A DNA stretch of 64,000 nt from Bacillota bacterium (GTDB lineage Bacteria > Bacillota > Clostridia > Saccharofermentanales > Fastidiosipilaceae). Below the pieces are notes generated by a model. The model did no database searches. It was not told the origin of the DNA and worked only from the letters and a program-made list of their open reading frames with translations. This document shows, in pieces, positions 37,401-43,951 of the stretch. The position numbers and the translations under genes are program-made. The number at the start of each line of letters is the position of its first letter. The first letter of the stretch is position 1. The DNA lies in contig JAEZWR010000029.1 of the NCBI GenBank assembly GCA_023420115.1, forward strand, positions 62,001 to 126,000, written 5' to 3'.

Positions 37401-37672
37401 AGACGAACAAGGTTGTCAATCTGGTTAAGGTTGAAGCTGTCGATGAAAATGGCAATATCTCTAGTGCTGATGACGAGTATGTTGTTCCTTATGTTGAAAA
37501 GGAGAAGCCGACAGTACCAACTGTGACTGGTACTACAGCAAGTTCCAAGACGGATCCGAAAGTGCCTATTGCTAAGACTGGTGAAAATATGTCAAATGTT
37601 TCATTGATTTTGCTTTTGTTCACTTTGGTCTTTGCTACTGTTAGGACTCACAAGAAGCGCCAAGAGGATTGA
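28406..37672 (+). CDS. 3088-residue sortase-anchored surface protein with 15 repeats
   Basis: A signal peptide (MFKKSQKVVIITLLIFQMLL then GYIPVDLLA) and a Ser/Thr/Asp-rich region (~30-120) ending in RSSRKKR come first. An N-terminal half (~125-1125) of InlB B-repeat-like units follows, such as FRGWYKDSNLSDPVDFNEG and FLGWNTKPDGSGTHYMP. Fifteen ~120-residue beta-sandwich repeats (~1128-3030) share AGDRIYYSFEIENTGNQTL-like cores. They alternate between two linker types (TTVTTPNGDLPP and VKGKTP..GGETPDTPSN). The C terminus is IAKTGE, a hydrophobic helix and THKKRQED. It was classified by pattern as a fibrillar adhesin; the ligand is unknown. AAGGAG lies 15 nt before the ATG, an unusually wide spacing, with AGGAA directly adjacent. 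Confidence 0.85.
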   Translation: MFKKSQKVVIITLLIFQMLLGYIPVDLLAETMGENNVPSTNVVDESLIPEIEDVDVDVPIIEDSSASSDDADTSSATLSEPSSATTVDNSINGSNDSTVNSNSDSSSETSSTQAPRSSRKKRSILPDEATRTYRFYLNKVLDENNQIDREKSKLLETIIIRSGQTLARVETPKQEKMVFRQWVTADGDKFEFSDAPETFTDNQEIDVFAEFANGVTVRYFRKSDEDGMYVLHITDLIPEGESAVRYLADSLPASEKIFSYWSEDKEDVPVRRRFDFETKLTQDISLYAVYEDGFIVTPDSKGGSAGLPTRVSAKEPWSEIKKRIASVNKKGYDFAHWSLEDKKDGEEIPDNYLFSGSTKIYAVWTPRNDTPYLVVNYLENANDNGFKFASSSSWQGTTDTVADLHLNEQKSSLEASLVRADNGAVRDDSVTEYNLIDRADYEPKLSPDNDSKTIAGDGTTVYKVYWKRKTFAARLRGIPKQDFYMRYVVPQPGDEDYDPDASPLDLHGAVSFDYEEVMSDPEDFGDYDIVRREDYNLARAYAEKFEEGTDDLVVKFKWGQNINSLLEAPLEFSEHWVWVPHEGSTINVEDFDKIYPDDDINEVMRDEYTYSYVRPAKANFGSEVITGTPYMPFLKASDDQEYLISAIKTGSYNRLIYRFLEITPEEKEEIVANPEAFSEAYAKHQKGKLIAKDAFTTGSSGLGITQVDIINIKGFTAVPLEVVKGLKVYFDKGKVKEQWDSYNFEPDLRINSQSRIDYVKNHAAILAVYPILYTRNKYTIDWQTNNDKNEVVQTGPYLYETKLKEIGPLPGYEVDKTVREKDGFVFRGWYKDSNLSDPVDFNEGFIDAGNEIFYAKWTPPTVRVTFHRTGFRDPEADIIYGSPVTGIYQKFSHLPDDLQNGVKNNPDLYANFPADPNNITVNFKHWYYYSGNQRLVFDPAQQLDQDYDLYPMWALDYCDVAFLPAEGMEHRFTQRVDRDSIYRLLTYDRYKELQPDAPEIPADKVFVGWKEITTGEDMQSGIFLEQQSERIRWPRVFRAVLRDRIPNIQYTYDPNGAPDEQPQTIDEVINNQRSVAIDNPFTYPGMTFLGWNTKPDGSGTHYMPKEPFLTDKDGNPESNVLYAIWGKVNVVKEVLRVETAVGEEREDKVAKKIGDKIYYKVTISNPNPFKLLRFKYSDDLLGLNDVLVDEELAALNGSKTIEIGTPYIVKDVDFDSEKIINQVDVTADTPFNVSKDDETKQTLNGSSTTETPTNRLPDWTDITIKKTAASVVSSTGEARPDNKAHEAGDVITYQFVITNTGKAVIPSYVIKDVKLLGENESITINDHPLNPGDNYTFTASKKYTVLQEDMNDGEIENTATVEIPIAPVPEGEEPPSSTNVVPVEPNNSFTIAKQTVKVTNADGTIERHGMRFTEEGDKIFYSFSVTNTGNQTITKFNIDDSKIPFQKEVEMRIEPKQTVIYGDDEGEEVTPYVVTPDDLDNGKVLNTVSIKVTVPNRDVPPQTTTNTTPPDLRHKIKIEKSVSSVISSDGTVRENKQIEALGDKIKYSFKITNEGNQTINSFIFSDDNLKISQREIKAKIAAKGFYLYEPEDVYVVTQADLDRAKVKNVAKVKGKSPGGDTPETPSNEVEVPVIVINDFKVEKLTSKVTDAAGKERRPDNKFIAEGDRIYYSFKVTNTGMQTINKVKFEDDLLKVTRELEVKILPGEENAYTYEESTYYTVTKADLNRGVVTNNLTTTVTTPNGELPPKPTKNDTPPELTPSVKVTKSTDKVTDETGKKLRDDKRFIKAGDRIYYAFEIRNTGNQKITSFIFSDNMLNIDKEEITHEIEIGDSYTYKPDVYYTVTQNDVNTGFVNNVATVKGKTPGTPDGGGETPDTPSNNNNTPGNIVNDFTLTKTVKKVTNADESVTYEDKKIHAAGDHLYYSFVVTNTGVQTISSIHLEDDDINLDQDYPVTLEPGQSETITLTDKFYVATQNNLNNGSYTNTVHGKVTTPSGDSPSKDSSVTTPVVPEPELEVVKSLHKVTDKDGIIYQDGHFQRAGDRIYYSFKITNKGNQKLLSFTINDSKLKLNNLRVNQEIEVGATYTYTPDDTIFYEVTQADVDSEKVLNTAKVKGRIPGGPGGEEDTPETPSNEHSTPGKIVNSFKIVKSTTRVTNPDGTEDRPNKQFIAEHDRIYYGFTVKNTGVQTIKSFRLVDDRLNLDKVITQDIAPGDSYTYEEKEVYYEVTQRDLDNGQFINTVTTTVTTPNGDLPPDDSSNTTPPHLTPAISVKKTTAKVTDDKGQKYDDGQFHKVGDRIYYSFEIENTGNQTLSAFVISDSKLDLKNVRVEASLAPGAKTKYEPDVFYTVTQEDLDRGKVLNTANVKGKTPPTDPDDPKTGGETPDTPSNENETPANVENSFEVEKIVSRVTDANGSDYDDKMFHKAGDKIYYSFKITNTGTQTISKVRINDELLGLNYEQNVVVKPGEDNAVTIEAPNPYVVKQVDLDNLKVNNTVSVVVITPKEPNGELPPEDSSTTTPAVPDRKLKVKKSTAKVTDANGASYDDKLIHKAGDRVYYSFEIENIGNMTLSAFELTDAKLKLDKFRVEQNIAPGEKYTYTPEAYYEATQADVDAGKVLNTASVKGKTPPTDPDDPDTGGETPDTPSNENETPVKVENSFTVKKATAKVTDESGDVLREGMKFLAEKDRIYYSFTVTNTGNQSISKIRLQDELIGLDKTITLDEALLPEASYTYSEEDLFYEITANDLKTGFVHNVVTTTVTTPEGDLPPEDSENTTPPQPEPSIKVSKKTAKVTDDKGVEYLDGKFERAGDRIYYSFEIENTGNTMLSALVFSDVKIGLENVRLEQSLAPGETYTYEPDSYHEVTQADVDSGKVLNTATVKGIVPSVPEVPGSGGETPDTPSNENETYSSSVGSIKVVKKLDHATDASGKKYDDERYQELGDMLYYSFEISNTSELTLYKIRLTDEKLGLDLEIAEKLEAGETITYTPDQAYVISAQDIETNKVVNLVKVEAVDENGNISSADDEYVVPYVEKEKPTVPTVTGTTASSKTDPKVPIAKTGENMSNVSLILLLFTLVFATVRTHKKRQED
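31785..37500 (+). repeat. Higher-order A/B alternating protein repeat
   Basis: Fifteen ~360-bp modules. From module 4 on, even modules start with a Lys-rich strand such as IKVSKKTAKVTD and end in a GGETPDTPSNE linker. Odd modules start with Phe (FKVEK, FTLTK, FKIVK, FEVEK, FTVKK) and end in TTVTTPNGDLPP. The functional unit is thus a ~720-bp AB pair repeated about six times. Confidence 0.85.
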
Positions 37673-37750
37673 TTTTTGAGTTTTCTATGTGCCTTGTGCG
37701 TAGGAAAAATATAAATTCTTAATTTATTAGGAGTTTGGCTAATTGTAATT

Positions 37751-37784
37751 AGGTGCGATTGAAATATTTCTTTCGCACCTTTTT
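37751..37784 (+). terminator. Intrinsic terminator after the 3088-residue gene
   Basis: An 8-bp perfect stem AGGTGCGA (37751-37758) with TCGCACCT (37773-37780), followed by TTTTT. Confidence 0.85.
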
Positions 37785-38215
37785 ATATGCCGATTTGTAA
37801 AAAAAAAATATAGAATGTGCTTTTGTTTCTTGATATGTATTTATATATGCGTTTATAGTACCTATGTATGTATAATTATATTTTGAGATATATGTGACGA
37901 TGCGCTTTATAAAATGTGTTAGAGTGTGTCGAATTTAGCTTAATCTAGAGGTTAGGGTATGTTGAAGAGAAATTTGAAAACTTATTATAAGGGTGTACTT
38001 GCTGCACTTTAATAAGAGTGGATAATCAAATCATAGAATGCTTTTTTCTTGTTGCGGGAGAGAAGATGATTCTAATCTTAGATAGTTTCTAAAAAATATG
38101 ATGAAAATTTAATTTAGATAAAAAGAGTTTATTGAAACTATATAAAAAGTTTTTTAATATTTTTAGTGAGATTAATGTGCTTTTTTATTTGTCTGTTAAT
38201 AGGAGCGGGAGGATT
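37785..38215 (+). other. AT-rich leader region before the Rib-repeat gene
   Basis: A 431-bp non-coding stretch. TATAAT occurs at 37871-37876, preceded by TG without a clear -35. A 10-A run is near 37800. No RNA gene or conserved ORF was seen. An in-frame TTG at 38132 could extend the following gene by 28 codons, but those residues precede a normal signal peptide. Confidence 0.4.
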
Positions 38216-40867
38216 ATGAAAAGAGCGAAAGATAAATTGATTGCGAGTTTACTTACGTCGGCGATGTTGTTGACTATGTGCTTCTCATTAGATTTTGTGG
38301 CTAGGGCAGAAAGTGCTGACCGAAATGGTGACGAAGTCGTAGATGCAGGGGATACAGCAGTTCCAGCTACCGGGGATGAGGCTACGGCTGACGGAGGAGA
38401 AGTTGCTAATAACGATACAGGGGTTAGAGAGAATGCAGAGCATGCAGAAGAAACTCCAGTTGATGTGACAAAGGTTCCCGTCAAGTTCAAGGCTAAGAAT
38501 CAAAAGGGCGCTTATTTGGGAACTTTCTATGCCACAGTAAAGAATTTGGCAACTAATGAGGAAATTGAGGTAGCTGATGTTAGGGAATTAGCGGCTGGCT
38601 CATATGAAATGATAAATGTCAGATCTACTGGATATAAATCTACCAATCATAAGTTTGATATTACAGAAGAGCAAGTTAAGAAACAAGAAGAAGTTATTGT
38701 AGAGGTCACTTTAGAAGAAGCCGAAGCAAAGACTGATAAGATTAAAGTCAGATTTTCTTTTTACAACACTGGTAATCAGGGTTTGGAAAAGGCTGAACTT
38801 AAGGGATTGAAAGTTACGATTTACGACAGTGAGAAAAATGAGTACACAGTAGATGATGAATTCGACAGAACTCAAGTTTATTCTTATTTAGTAAAGACTG
38901 ATGAATATGAAGATACAACAGGTGGATTTAATTTATATACACTAGATAACGAAGAAATTAAGGAAGTACATGTTCATCTTAAACCAAAAGACACAACAAG
39001 TCCTCCAGCGGCTTCTGTCCTAAAAGATCTACCAGTATTTTTTGTTGGCGAGAACAAAACTTTGACTTTAAGTACCAATGACGCAGGTTCTGGTATTGCA
39101 GAATCTACTTGGAGCGACCTTCCAAATGGAATCACTGCTACATCAATCTATACAAAAGAATTTGTCGCCTATGGTGGAACTCAATATCCAAGGGGAGTTG
39201 ATGTTACTTTTGGAGGAGCAGCGGCTCCAGGTAATCAAGAGGACAATATAGTTAAAGTATATATGCAAGACGGTGCAGGCAATGGTGCTTACTATCATTA
39301 TTTATTAAAAATCATTGATAGACGAGATTTGAGATCTTTTCTCGAAAAAGAAGCTGGCGCCATTTATGGCACGAACAAGTATAAAAAAGCAGACCCTGAG
39401 TTAAAGAAAAATTATGATACTGCTGTTCAAGATGCTCTAAAGGTTGTTAATAATACAAATTCAACTACTGCAACTCAAAATGCAGTTGACGAAGCACTCA
39501 AAACACTCTTGGCAGCAAAGGAATCGCTGAATGGCAAAGACGATTCTGAAGTTTATACTCCTATCGACGCCGAACTTAAAGTTAAGACTGGTGAAATTAT
39601 AGATATTAAGAAAACAATTAAGAATTTTGATGACTTGCCAGAGGGAACGGAATTGAGTTTCAAAGATGAGGAAAATACTCCATCTACAGAAAATGAGAGT
39701 GATAGGAACTATATTGTAATAGTTAAGTACCCCGACAAGAGTACTGAAGAAGTATCTGTCACCATAAAGGTAGTTAAACCAGATAATGAGAAATACCCAG
39801 TTACCCCAAAAGAGAATTTAACAGTCGAAAAAGATTCAGAACTTAAGCCTGAAGATGTAATTAATGGTAAGGATAGCTTCCCAGAAAATACTAGTGTCGA
39901 GTGGAAAGATGAGAGCTCTAAGCCAGATACAAGTAGCGAGGGCGAAAAGAATTTCACCGTTGTTATAACTTATCCAGACGGAACTAGTACCGAAGTCAGT
40001 GGAAAGGTTACCGTAACAGCAAAAGACAAAGATAAGTATCAGCCAGAAGTAAAAGAAAATTTTGAAGTTGAAACTGGCATGGAACTAAATCCAAAAGATT
40101 TAATTGAGAATTATGATGACTTACCAAAAGGCACAGAAGTCAATTGGAAAGATGAAAATTCTAAGCCAGACACAAGTAGCGAGGGCGAAAAGAAAGTCAC
40201 AATAATAGTTAAATATCCAGACGGCAGCGAAGAAGAAGTCAGTGGAAAAGTTACCGTAACAGCAAAAGACAAAGATAAGTATCAGCCAGAAGTAAAAGAA
40301 AATTTTGAAGTTGAAACAGGCACGGAACTAGATCCAAAAGATTTAATTGAAAATTATGATGACTTACCCAAAGGTACAGAGGTTAATTGGAAAGATGAAA
40401 ATTCTAAGCCAGACACAAGTAGCGAGGGCGGAAAGGAAGTCACAATAATAGTTAAATATCCAGACGGCAGCGAAGAAGAAGTTAGTGGAAAAGTCACTAT
40501 TATCAAACCTGATAAAGGTGACAATGGTGGAGATAAAGAAAAACTTAAGTCATCTATTCCTACTGATTATCCAGTTCAAGATACCAAGCCAATTGCTAAT
40601 GTCGAGGATATTGAGAAATTTGAAAATAATAGCACAAATGAAAGTACGATAAATTCGACATCAGGATCCGACACCAAAATTACACCTAATAAAAGTCAGC
40701 CAGACGGCAAGGGTGATAGTGGTAGTAAAAAGTCAGGCTCAGGAAACAAAAAAGGGGCAGGACAGCCTGTTGCCAAGACAGGCGAAACAATGAATCTGCC
40801 AGTAATAATTATTTTGGGACTTATGGCAAGCTATATTTTAAGTATTCGCTTAAGAAAAGAAGAGTGA
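38216..40867 (+). CDS. Sortase-anchored Rib-repeat surface protein
   Basis: 883 residues from the ATG at 38216, which follows AGGAGCGGGAGG. A signal peptide (KDKLIASLLTSAMLLTMCFS then LDFVARAES) is followed by an acidic segment and a beta-rich domain. An Ig-like segment (DAGSGIAESTWSDLPNG) comes next. A helical FIVAR-like module (KYKKADPELKKNYDTAVQDA) resembles glycan-binding domains of staphylococcal Ebh/Embp-type proteins. Four Rib/alpha-like repeats (~79-81 residues, with LIENYDDLPKGTEVNWKDE) precede the C-terminal VAKTGE sorting signal, a hydrophobic helix and RLRKEE. Rib-family repeats typically form length-variable stalks in streptococcal surface antigens. Confidence 0.85.
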   Translation: MKRAKDKLIASLLTSAMLLTMCFSLDFVARAESADRNGDEVVDAGDTAVPATGDEATADGGEVANNDTGVRENAEHAEETPVDVTKVPVKFKAKNQKGAYLGTFYATVKNLATNEEIEVADVRELAAGSYEMINVRSTGYKSTNHKFDITEEQVKKQEEVIVEVTLEEAEAKTDKIKVRFSFYNTGNQGLEKAELKGLKVTIYDSEKNEYTVDDEFDRTQVYSYLVKTDEYEDTTGGFNLYTLDNEEIKEVHVHLKPKDTTSPPAASVLKDLPVFFVGENKTLTLSTNDAGSGIAESTWSDLPNGITATSIYTKEFVAYGGTQYPRGVDVTFGGAAAPGNQEDNIVKVYMQDGAGNGAYYHYLLKIIDRRDLRSFLEKEAGAIYGTNKYKKADPELKKNYDTAVQDALKVVNNTNSTTATQNAVDEALKTLLAAKESLNGKDDSEVYTPIDAELKVKTGEIIDIKKTIKNFDDLPEGTELSFKDEENTPSTENESDRNYIVIVKYPDKSTEEVSVTIKVVKPDNEKYPVTPKENLTVEKDSELKPEDVINGKDSFPENTSVEWKDESSKPDTSSEGEKNFTVVITYPDGTSTEVSGKVTVTAKDKDKYQPEVKENFEVETGMELNPKDLIENYDDLPKGTEVNWKDENSKPDTSSEGEKKVTIIVKYPDGSEEEVSGKVTVTAKDKDKYQPEVKENFEVETGTELDPKDLIENYDDLPKGTEVNWKDENSKPDTSSEGGKEVTIIVKYPDGSEEEVSGKVTIIKPDKGDNGGDKEKLKSSIPTDYPVQDTKPIANVEDIEKFENNSTNESTINSTSGSDTKITPNKSQPDGKGDSGSKKSGSGNKKGAGQPVAKTGETMNLPVIIILGLMASYILSIRLRKEE
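39540..40510 (+). repeat. Rib-like repeats with a 243-bp near-identical unit
   Basis: Four Rib-like modules. The last two (from AGCAAAAGACAAAG at 40018 and 40261) differ at only a few bases over 243 bp, so copy number can change by recombination in frame. Confidence 0.85.
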
Positions 40868-40963
40868 GTTCTGAGATTATATATTGTGTTATTAATCAAT
40901 AATAAATTTTGCTCGAAAGTATTTTAATACCGAATAGAGCGATAAATGAAATTTAATATTTGA

Positions 40964-41013
40964 AAAGGGAGCAAGTAATTACTCAATGGAGTAAATCGGC
41001 TCCCTTTATTTTT
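40964..41013 (+). terminator. Intrinsic terminator after the Rib-repeat gene
   Basis: A 9-bp stem AAAGGGAGC (40964-40972) with GCTCCCTTT (40999-41007) has a nested TTACTC/GAGTAA hairpin in the loop, then TTTATTTTT. Confidence 0.8.
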
Positions 41014-41073
41014 ATGAAAAAATTTTAAAAAATATGTTATCATTTTATGAGTTTATGGAAAGGGGGAGACAGA

Positions 41074-41667
41074 ATGAATATCAATAGTGGCAATCTTACT
41101 ATGTTTGCGACGCTTTTATCTTGTATCGCTATATTTTTGCATAATAGTATCAGCAATCTGGCGGATATATTGATTTTTACTGCATCTGTTGCAATCTTGC
41201 TTTTCTCCCTAGTAGTAAACGTTCTATCAATCGACGGAAGTCTGGAGGAAGGAAATGGAGCAGAAATAAAAATTCAAAATTATTATCAATTTATTGCGTA
41301 CGCAATAGTGGGTATTGCCTCAATTATCATATATCTTTTGAGGGATAAGAATAATTCTGATTTCGAGAAACTGCTCGGCCTGCCTATAGTGAGCTTCTTT
41401 ATGCTACTTATGGCATATAAAATAGATAAGGTTTATAAAGTGAGCAAGACCTTTGTTACATCTATAAAGGGGACAAGGGATAATTTGAGTTCAATTTTGC
41501 AGCAGCGCTGCCTGAGAGCGATAACAGCTAACTTTGTAATGATCTATATCTTAATTGTGATGCTAGTACCAGACAATTTTTTCCAGATAACGCTGGTGGC
41601 GCTTTTGATTTGGGTCTTTTTCCCCTTGCTATATTGGCGAATCATGAGCATGAGAGCAGATGATTGA
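41074..41667 (+). CDS. Integral membrane protein of unknown function
   Basis: 197 residues with about six hydrophobic helices in three pairs: MFATLLSCIAIFLHNSIS / ILIFTASVAILLFSLVVNVL, FIAYAIVGIASIIIYLL / LGLPIVSFFMLLMAY, and FVMIYILIVMLVP / FQITLVALLIWVFFPLLYW. I recognise no family. The ATG at 41074 is chosen over the one at 41047 because AAAGGGGGAGA lies just before it. It has its own terminator and sits between the surface-protein run and the ABC exporter, so a link to either is only positional. Confidence 0.65.
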   Translation: MNINSGNLTMFATLLSCIAIFLHNSISNLADILIFTASVAILLFSLVVNVLSIDGSLEEGNGAEIKIQNYYQFIAYAIVGIASIIIYLLRDKNNSDFEKLLGLPIVSFFMLLMAYKIDKVYKVSKTFVTSIKGTRDNLSSILQQRCLRAITANFVMIYILIVMLVPDNFFQITLVALLIWVFFPLLYWRIMSMRADD

Positions 41668-41680
41668 TAATCAAGTGGGA

Positions 41681-41709
41681 TAGTGAGTTCCGTCTTACTA
41701 GAATTTTTT
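41681..41709 (+). terminator. Intrinsic terminator
   Basis: TAGTGAG (41681-41687) pairs with CTTACTA (41694-41700, one G-U), followed by GAA and six T residues (41704-41709). Confidence 0.65.
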
Positions 41710-41885
41710 CTTGTTATTCATAAGATACTGATATTTTAGCTTTGGCACATATTCAAAAATTATGAATATGCACAGAGTAAATTTGGCTTACGTAGTATGT
41801 TAATAAGTGCTTCGCGTGCTTGTTTTGCGTATCTTTATTTAGAATAAGTTTAGTTTGTTGATTAATAAATATTAATGGTGAATTT

Positions 41886-43934
41886 ATGTTGCAAATTTCA
41901 GATATAAAAAAATTTAATTGGTTTTATAGAAATAATTACAAGCTTCTCGTATTGTATTTCGTTGTGGCTATATTAGAGTATGCGCTTTCTGGCTTTGTTC
42001 CTAAATTATTTGCCACTATCAGCGATAATCTTATTGCTGGCAATTGGACTTTGAGAGAGCTTAATATCCATATAGCGATTGTTTTTTTCATTGCAATTAT
42101 TGCTTACCCTATTAGAGTGTGGCGAGAATATATGGCTATCGATATGGGGATATTTGCAGTTAAGAATTCGATAAAGACGATTGTCAGAAAATTTATGAAA
42201 CAAGATCTTCCATTTTTTAACAAATTTACTGCGGGAAAAATCGTAACTTTATCCTCGTCTGATACCGATACTTTAGATAAGTTTACGAGTTATGGTCAGT
42301 ACGCTATATCAGTTGCTGTTGTACAAACAACAATAACAATTGCTCTTATGGTTCAGGCGGTGGGACCAATACTTAGTGTGTTGGCTGTGCTTCCTTTGCC
42401 AATATTAGTGATGACATCTTTTTTCTTAAGTAAATATTGGGATATATATTATGATATCCAGCAGCAGCAAGAAGATAAGATGAATGATAAGGTTTTAGAA
42501 GATGTTGGTGGAGTTAGGGTTATACGAGCCTATCATGCAGAGTCAAGAAAAAGAAAAAGTTTCGAAGAGAGAGCAAATATATTGCGCAAGGCTTCTTTGA
42601 AATTTGCTCTTTTTAGAGCTTTGTTTTGGCCTGCCTGTGGAATTGTTTCACTTTTTAGTTATATGATTGCAATATTCTTAGGTTTTAGAATGCTAGCCAG
42701 TGGGCAGGTGACGATAGGAAATTTCATGAGTTTCTTCATTTATATTGACATGCTTATTTGGCCAGCCATTTCCCTTTCGGAATTTATCGTTGTAGCAAGT
42801 CAGGCTGTTGAGTCTATGAATAGAATTGATTCTATGCTGACATATGAGGGTTCTATGGAGGCAGCAGCTCAATCTGCGGGTATTGTTAATTGGGATTTAG
42901 TTGAGAATAGCGATATATCAGTTCATTCACATAAGGGGCAAGGTTATACGGATTTTAATCAAGCTAGTTCAGATAAAGTTAGCTTGGAAAGTTTAGATGA
43001 AATATCTCTTAAAAATTGCTCGTTTGAATATCCATTTATGCCGAGAGTATCTACTGACAGTTCAGAAGATTTTTCTGATGACTTTGAAGTGGATGAAAGA
43101 GAGTCTTTGAATTTAGATAATGCCAATTTTAATATAGATTCTGAAGAGCTCCAAGAGAAAAGATATGAAGATAAATTTAGATTAGAAGATATTTCTTTGA
43201 ACATAGTTAAGAATAAGACTGTAGGTGTAGTTGGACCTGTGGGAAGCGGCAAAAGCACGCTACTCAAACTTTTTCTTAGACTTTATCCCAATCTTGAGGG
43301 TGAAATGACTATTAACAATATTGATGTCAGTAAGGTTAGCAGGAGAAGTTTAAGGGATAGAATAGCTTATGTTCCGCAGAGTAGTTTCTTATTTTCTACA
43401 AGTATTCAAAATAACATTTTGTTAGCAAAGGGAGATGACCTGCCAAAGGAAGAAGTGACGGATGAGAGAAAAAGTCAGCTTGACGAAGTCATAGTTTTGG
43501 CAGATTTAGAGAAAGATCTTCCACAGTTTCCAAAGGGGTTAATGACCGAGGCTGGAGAAAAAGGTATTGCTCTATCTGGTGGACAGAAGCAGAGAATTTC
43601 GATCGCGAGAGCGCTTTTTAAAAACAAGGCCGATCTTCTCATTCTTGATGATAGTTTGTCTGCTGTTGACGGAACGACTGAGGCGAGAATTCTTGCAAAT
43701 TTACGTAATATGCAGGGAGATAGGGCGATGCTGATAAGTGCGCATCGTTTCTCTGCTATTTTGAATGCCGATGAAATTTTGGTTATGGATAGAGGAAAGA
43801 TTGCAGCTAGGGGTAAGCATCAGGACTTGCTTAAGTGTAATTCTTGGTACCGTGATCAGGCCTATCATCAATCTCTGATTACGGAGGATGAGTATAGGCG
43901 CTTAGGTGAAATGGCTTCAATTTGCTGTGAATAA
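41886..43934 (+). CDS. ABC exporter half-transporter with degenerate catalytic site (heterodimer subunit 1)
   Basis: 682 residues. Six transmembrane helices (~residues 15-310) are fused to a nucleotide-binding domain: Walker A GPVGSGKST, Q-loop YVPQSSFLF, signature LSGGQKQRISIARALF, Walker B LLILDDSLSAVDG and H-loop ISAHRF. The Asp in place of the catalytic Glu after Walker B (LDD) is typical of the non-catalytic partner of heterodimeric exporters such as YheI/YheH and BmrC/BmrD. An acidic insertion of about 45 residues (coded ~43035-43170) separates the A-loop Tyr (CSFEYPF) from the strand leading to Walker A. The substrate is unknown; drugs or peptides are possible. The partner gene begins 17 bp downstream. 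Confidence 0.88.
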   Translation: MLQISDIKKFNWFYRNNYKLLVLYFVVAILEYALSGFVPKLFATISDNLIAGNWTLRELNIHIAIVFFIAIIAYPIRVWREYMAIDMGIFAVKNSIKTIVRKFMKQDLPFFNKFTAGKIVTLSSSDTDTLDKFTSYGQYAISVAVVQTTITIALMVQAVGPILSVLAVLPLPILVMTSFFLSKYWDIYYDIQQQQEDKMNDKVLEDVGGVRVIRAYHAESRKRKSFEERANILRKASLKFALFRALFWPACGIVSLFSYMIAIFLGFRMLASGQVTIGNFMSFFIYIDMLIWPAISLSEFIVVASQAVESMNRIDSMLTYEGSMEAAAQSAGIVNWDLVENSDISVHSHKGQGYTDFNQASSDKVSLESLDEISLKNCSFEYPFMPRVSTDSSEDFSDDFEVDERESLNLDNANFNIDSEELQEKRYEDKFRLEDISLNIVKNKTVGVVGPVGSGKSTLLKLFLRLYPNLEGEMTINNIDVSKVSRRSLRDRIAYVPQSSFLFSTSIQNNILLAKGDDLPKEEVTDERKSQLDEVIVLADLEKDLPQFPKGLMTEAGEKGIALSGGQKQRISIARALFKNKADLLILDDSLSAVDGTTEARILANLRNMQGDRAMLISAHRFSAILNADEILVMDRGKIAARGKHQDLLKCNSWYRDQAYHQSLITEDEYRRLGEMASICCE

Positions 43935-43951
43935 TAAGGAGTTTTCTATAT

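Noticed and set aside
38132..38215. 28-codon N-terminal extension of the Rib-repeat protein from TTG 38132
   Set aside because: The ATG at 38216 has AGGAGCGGGAGG before it and begins a normal signal peptide; the extension has no ribosome binding site.
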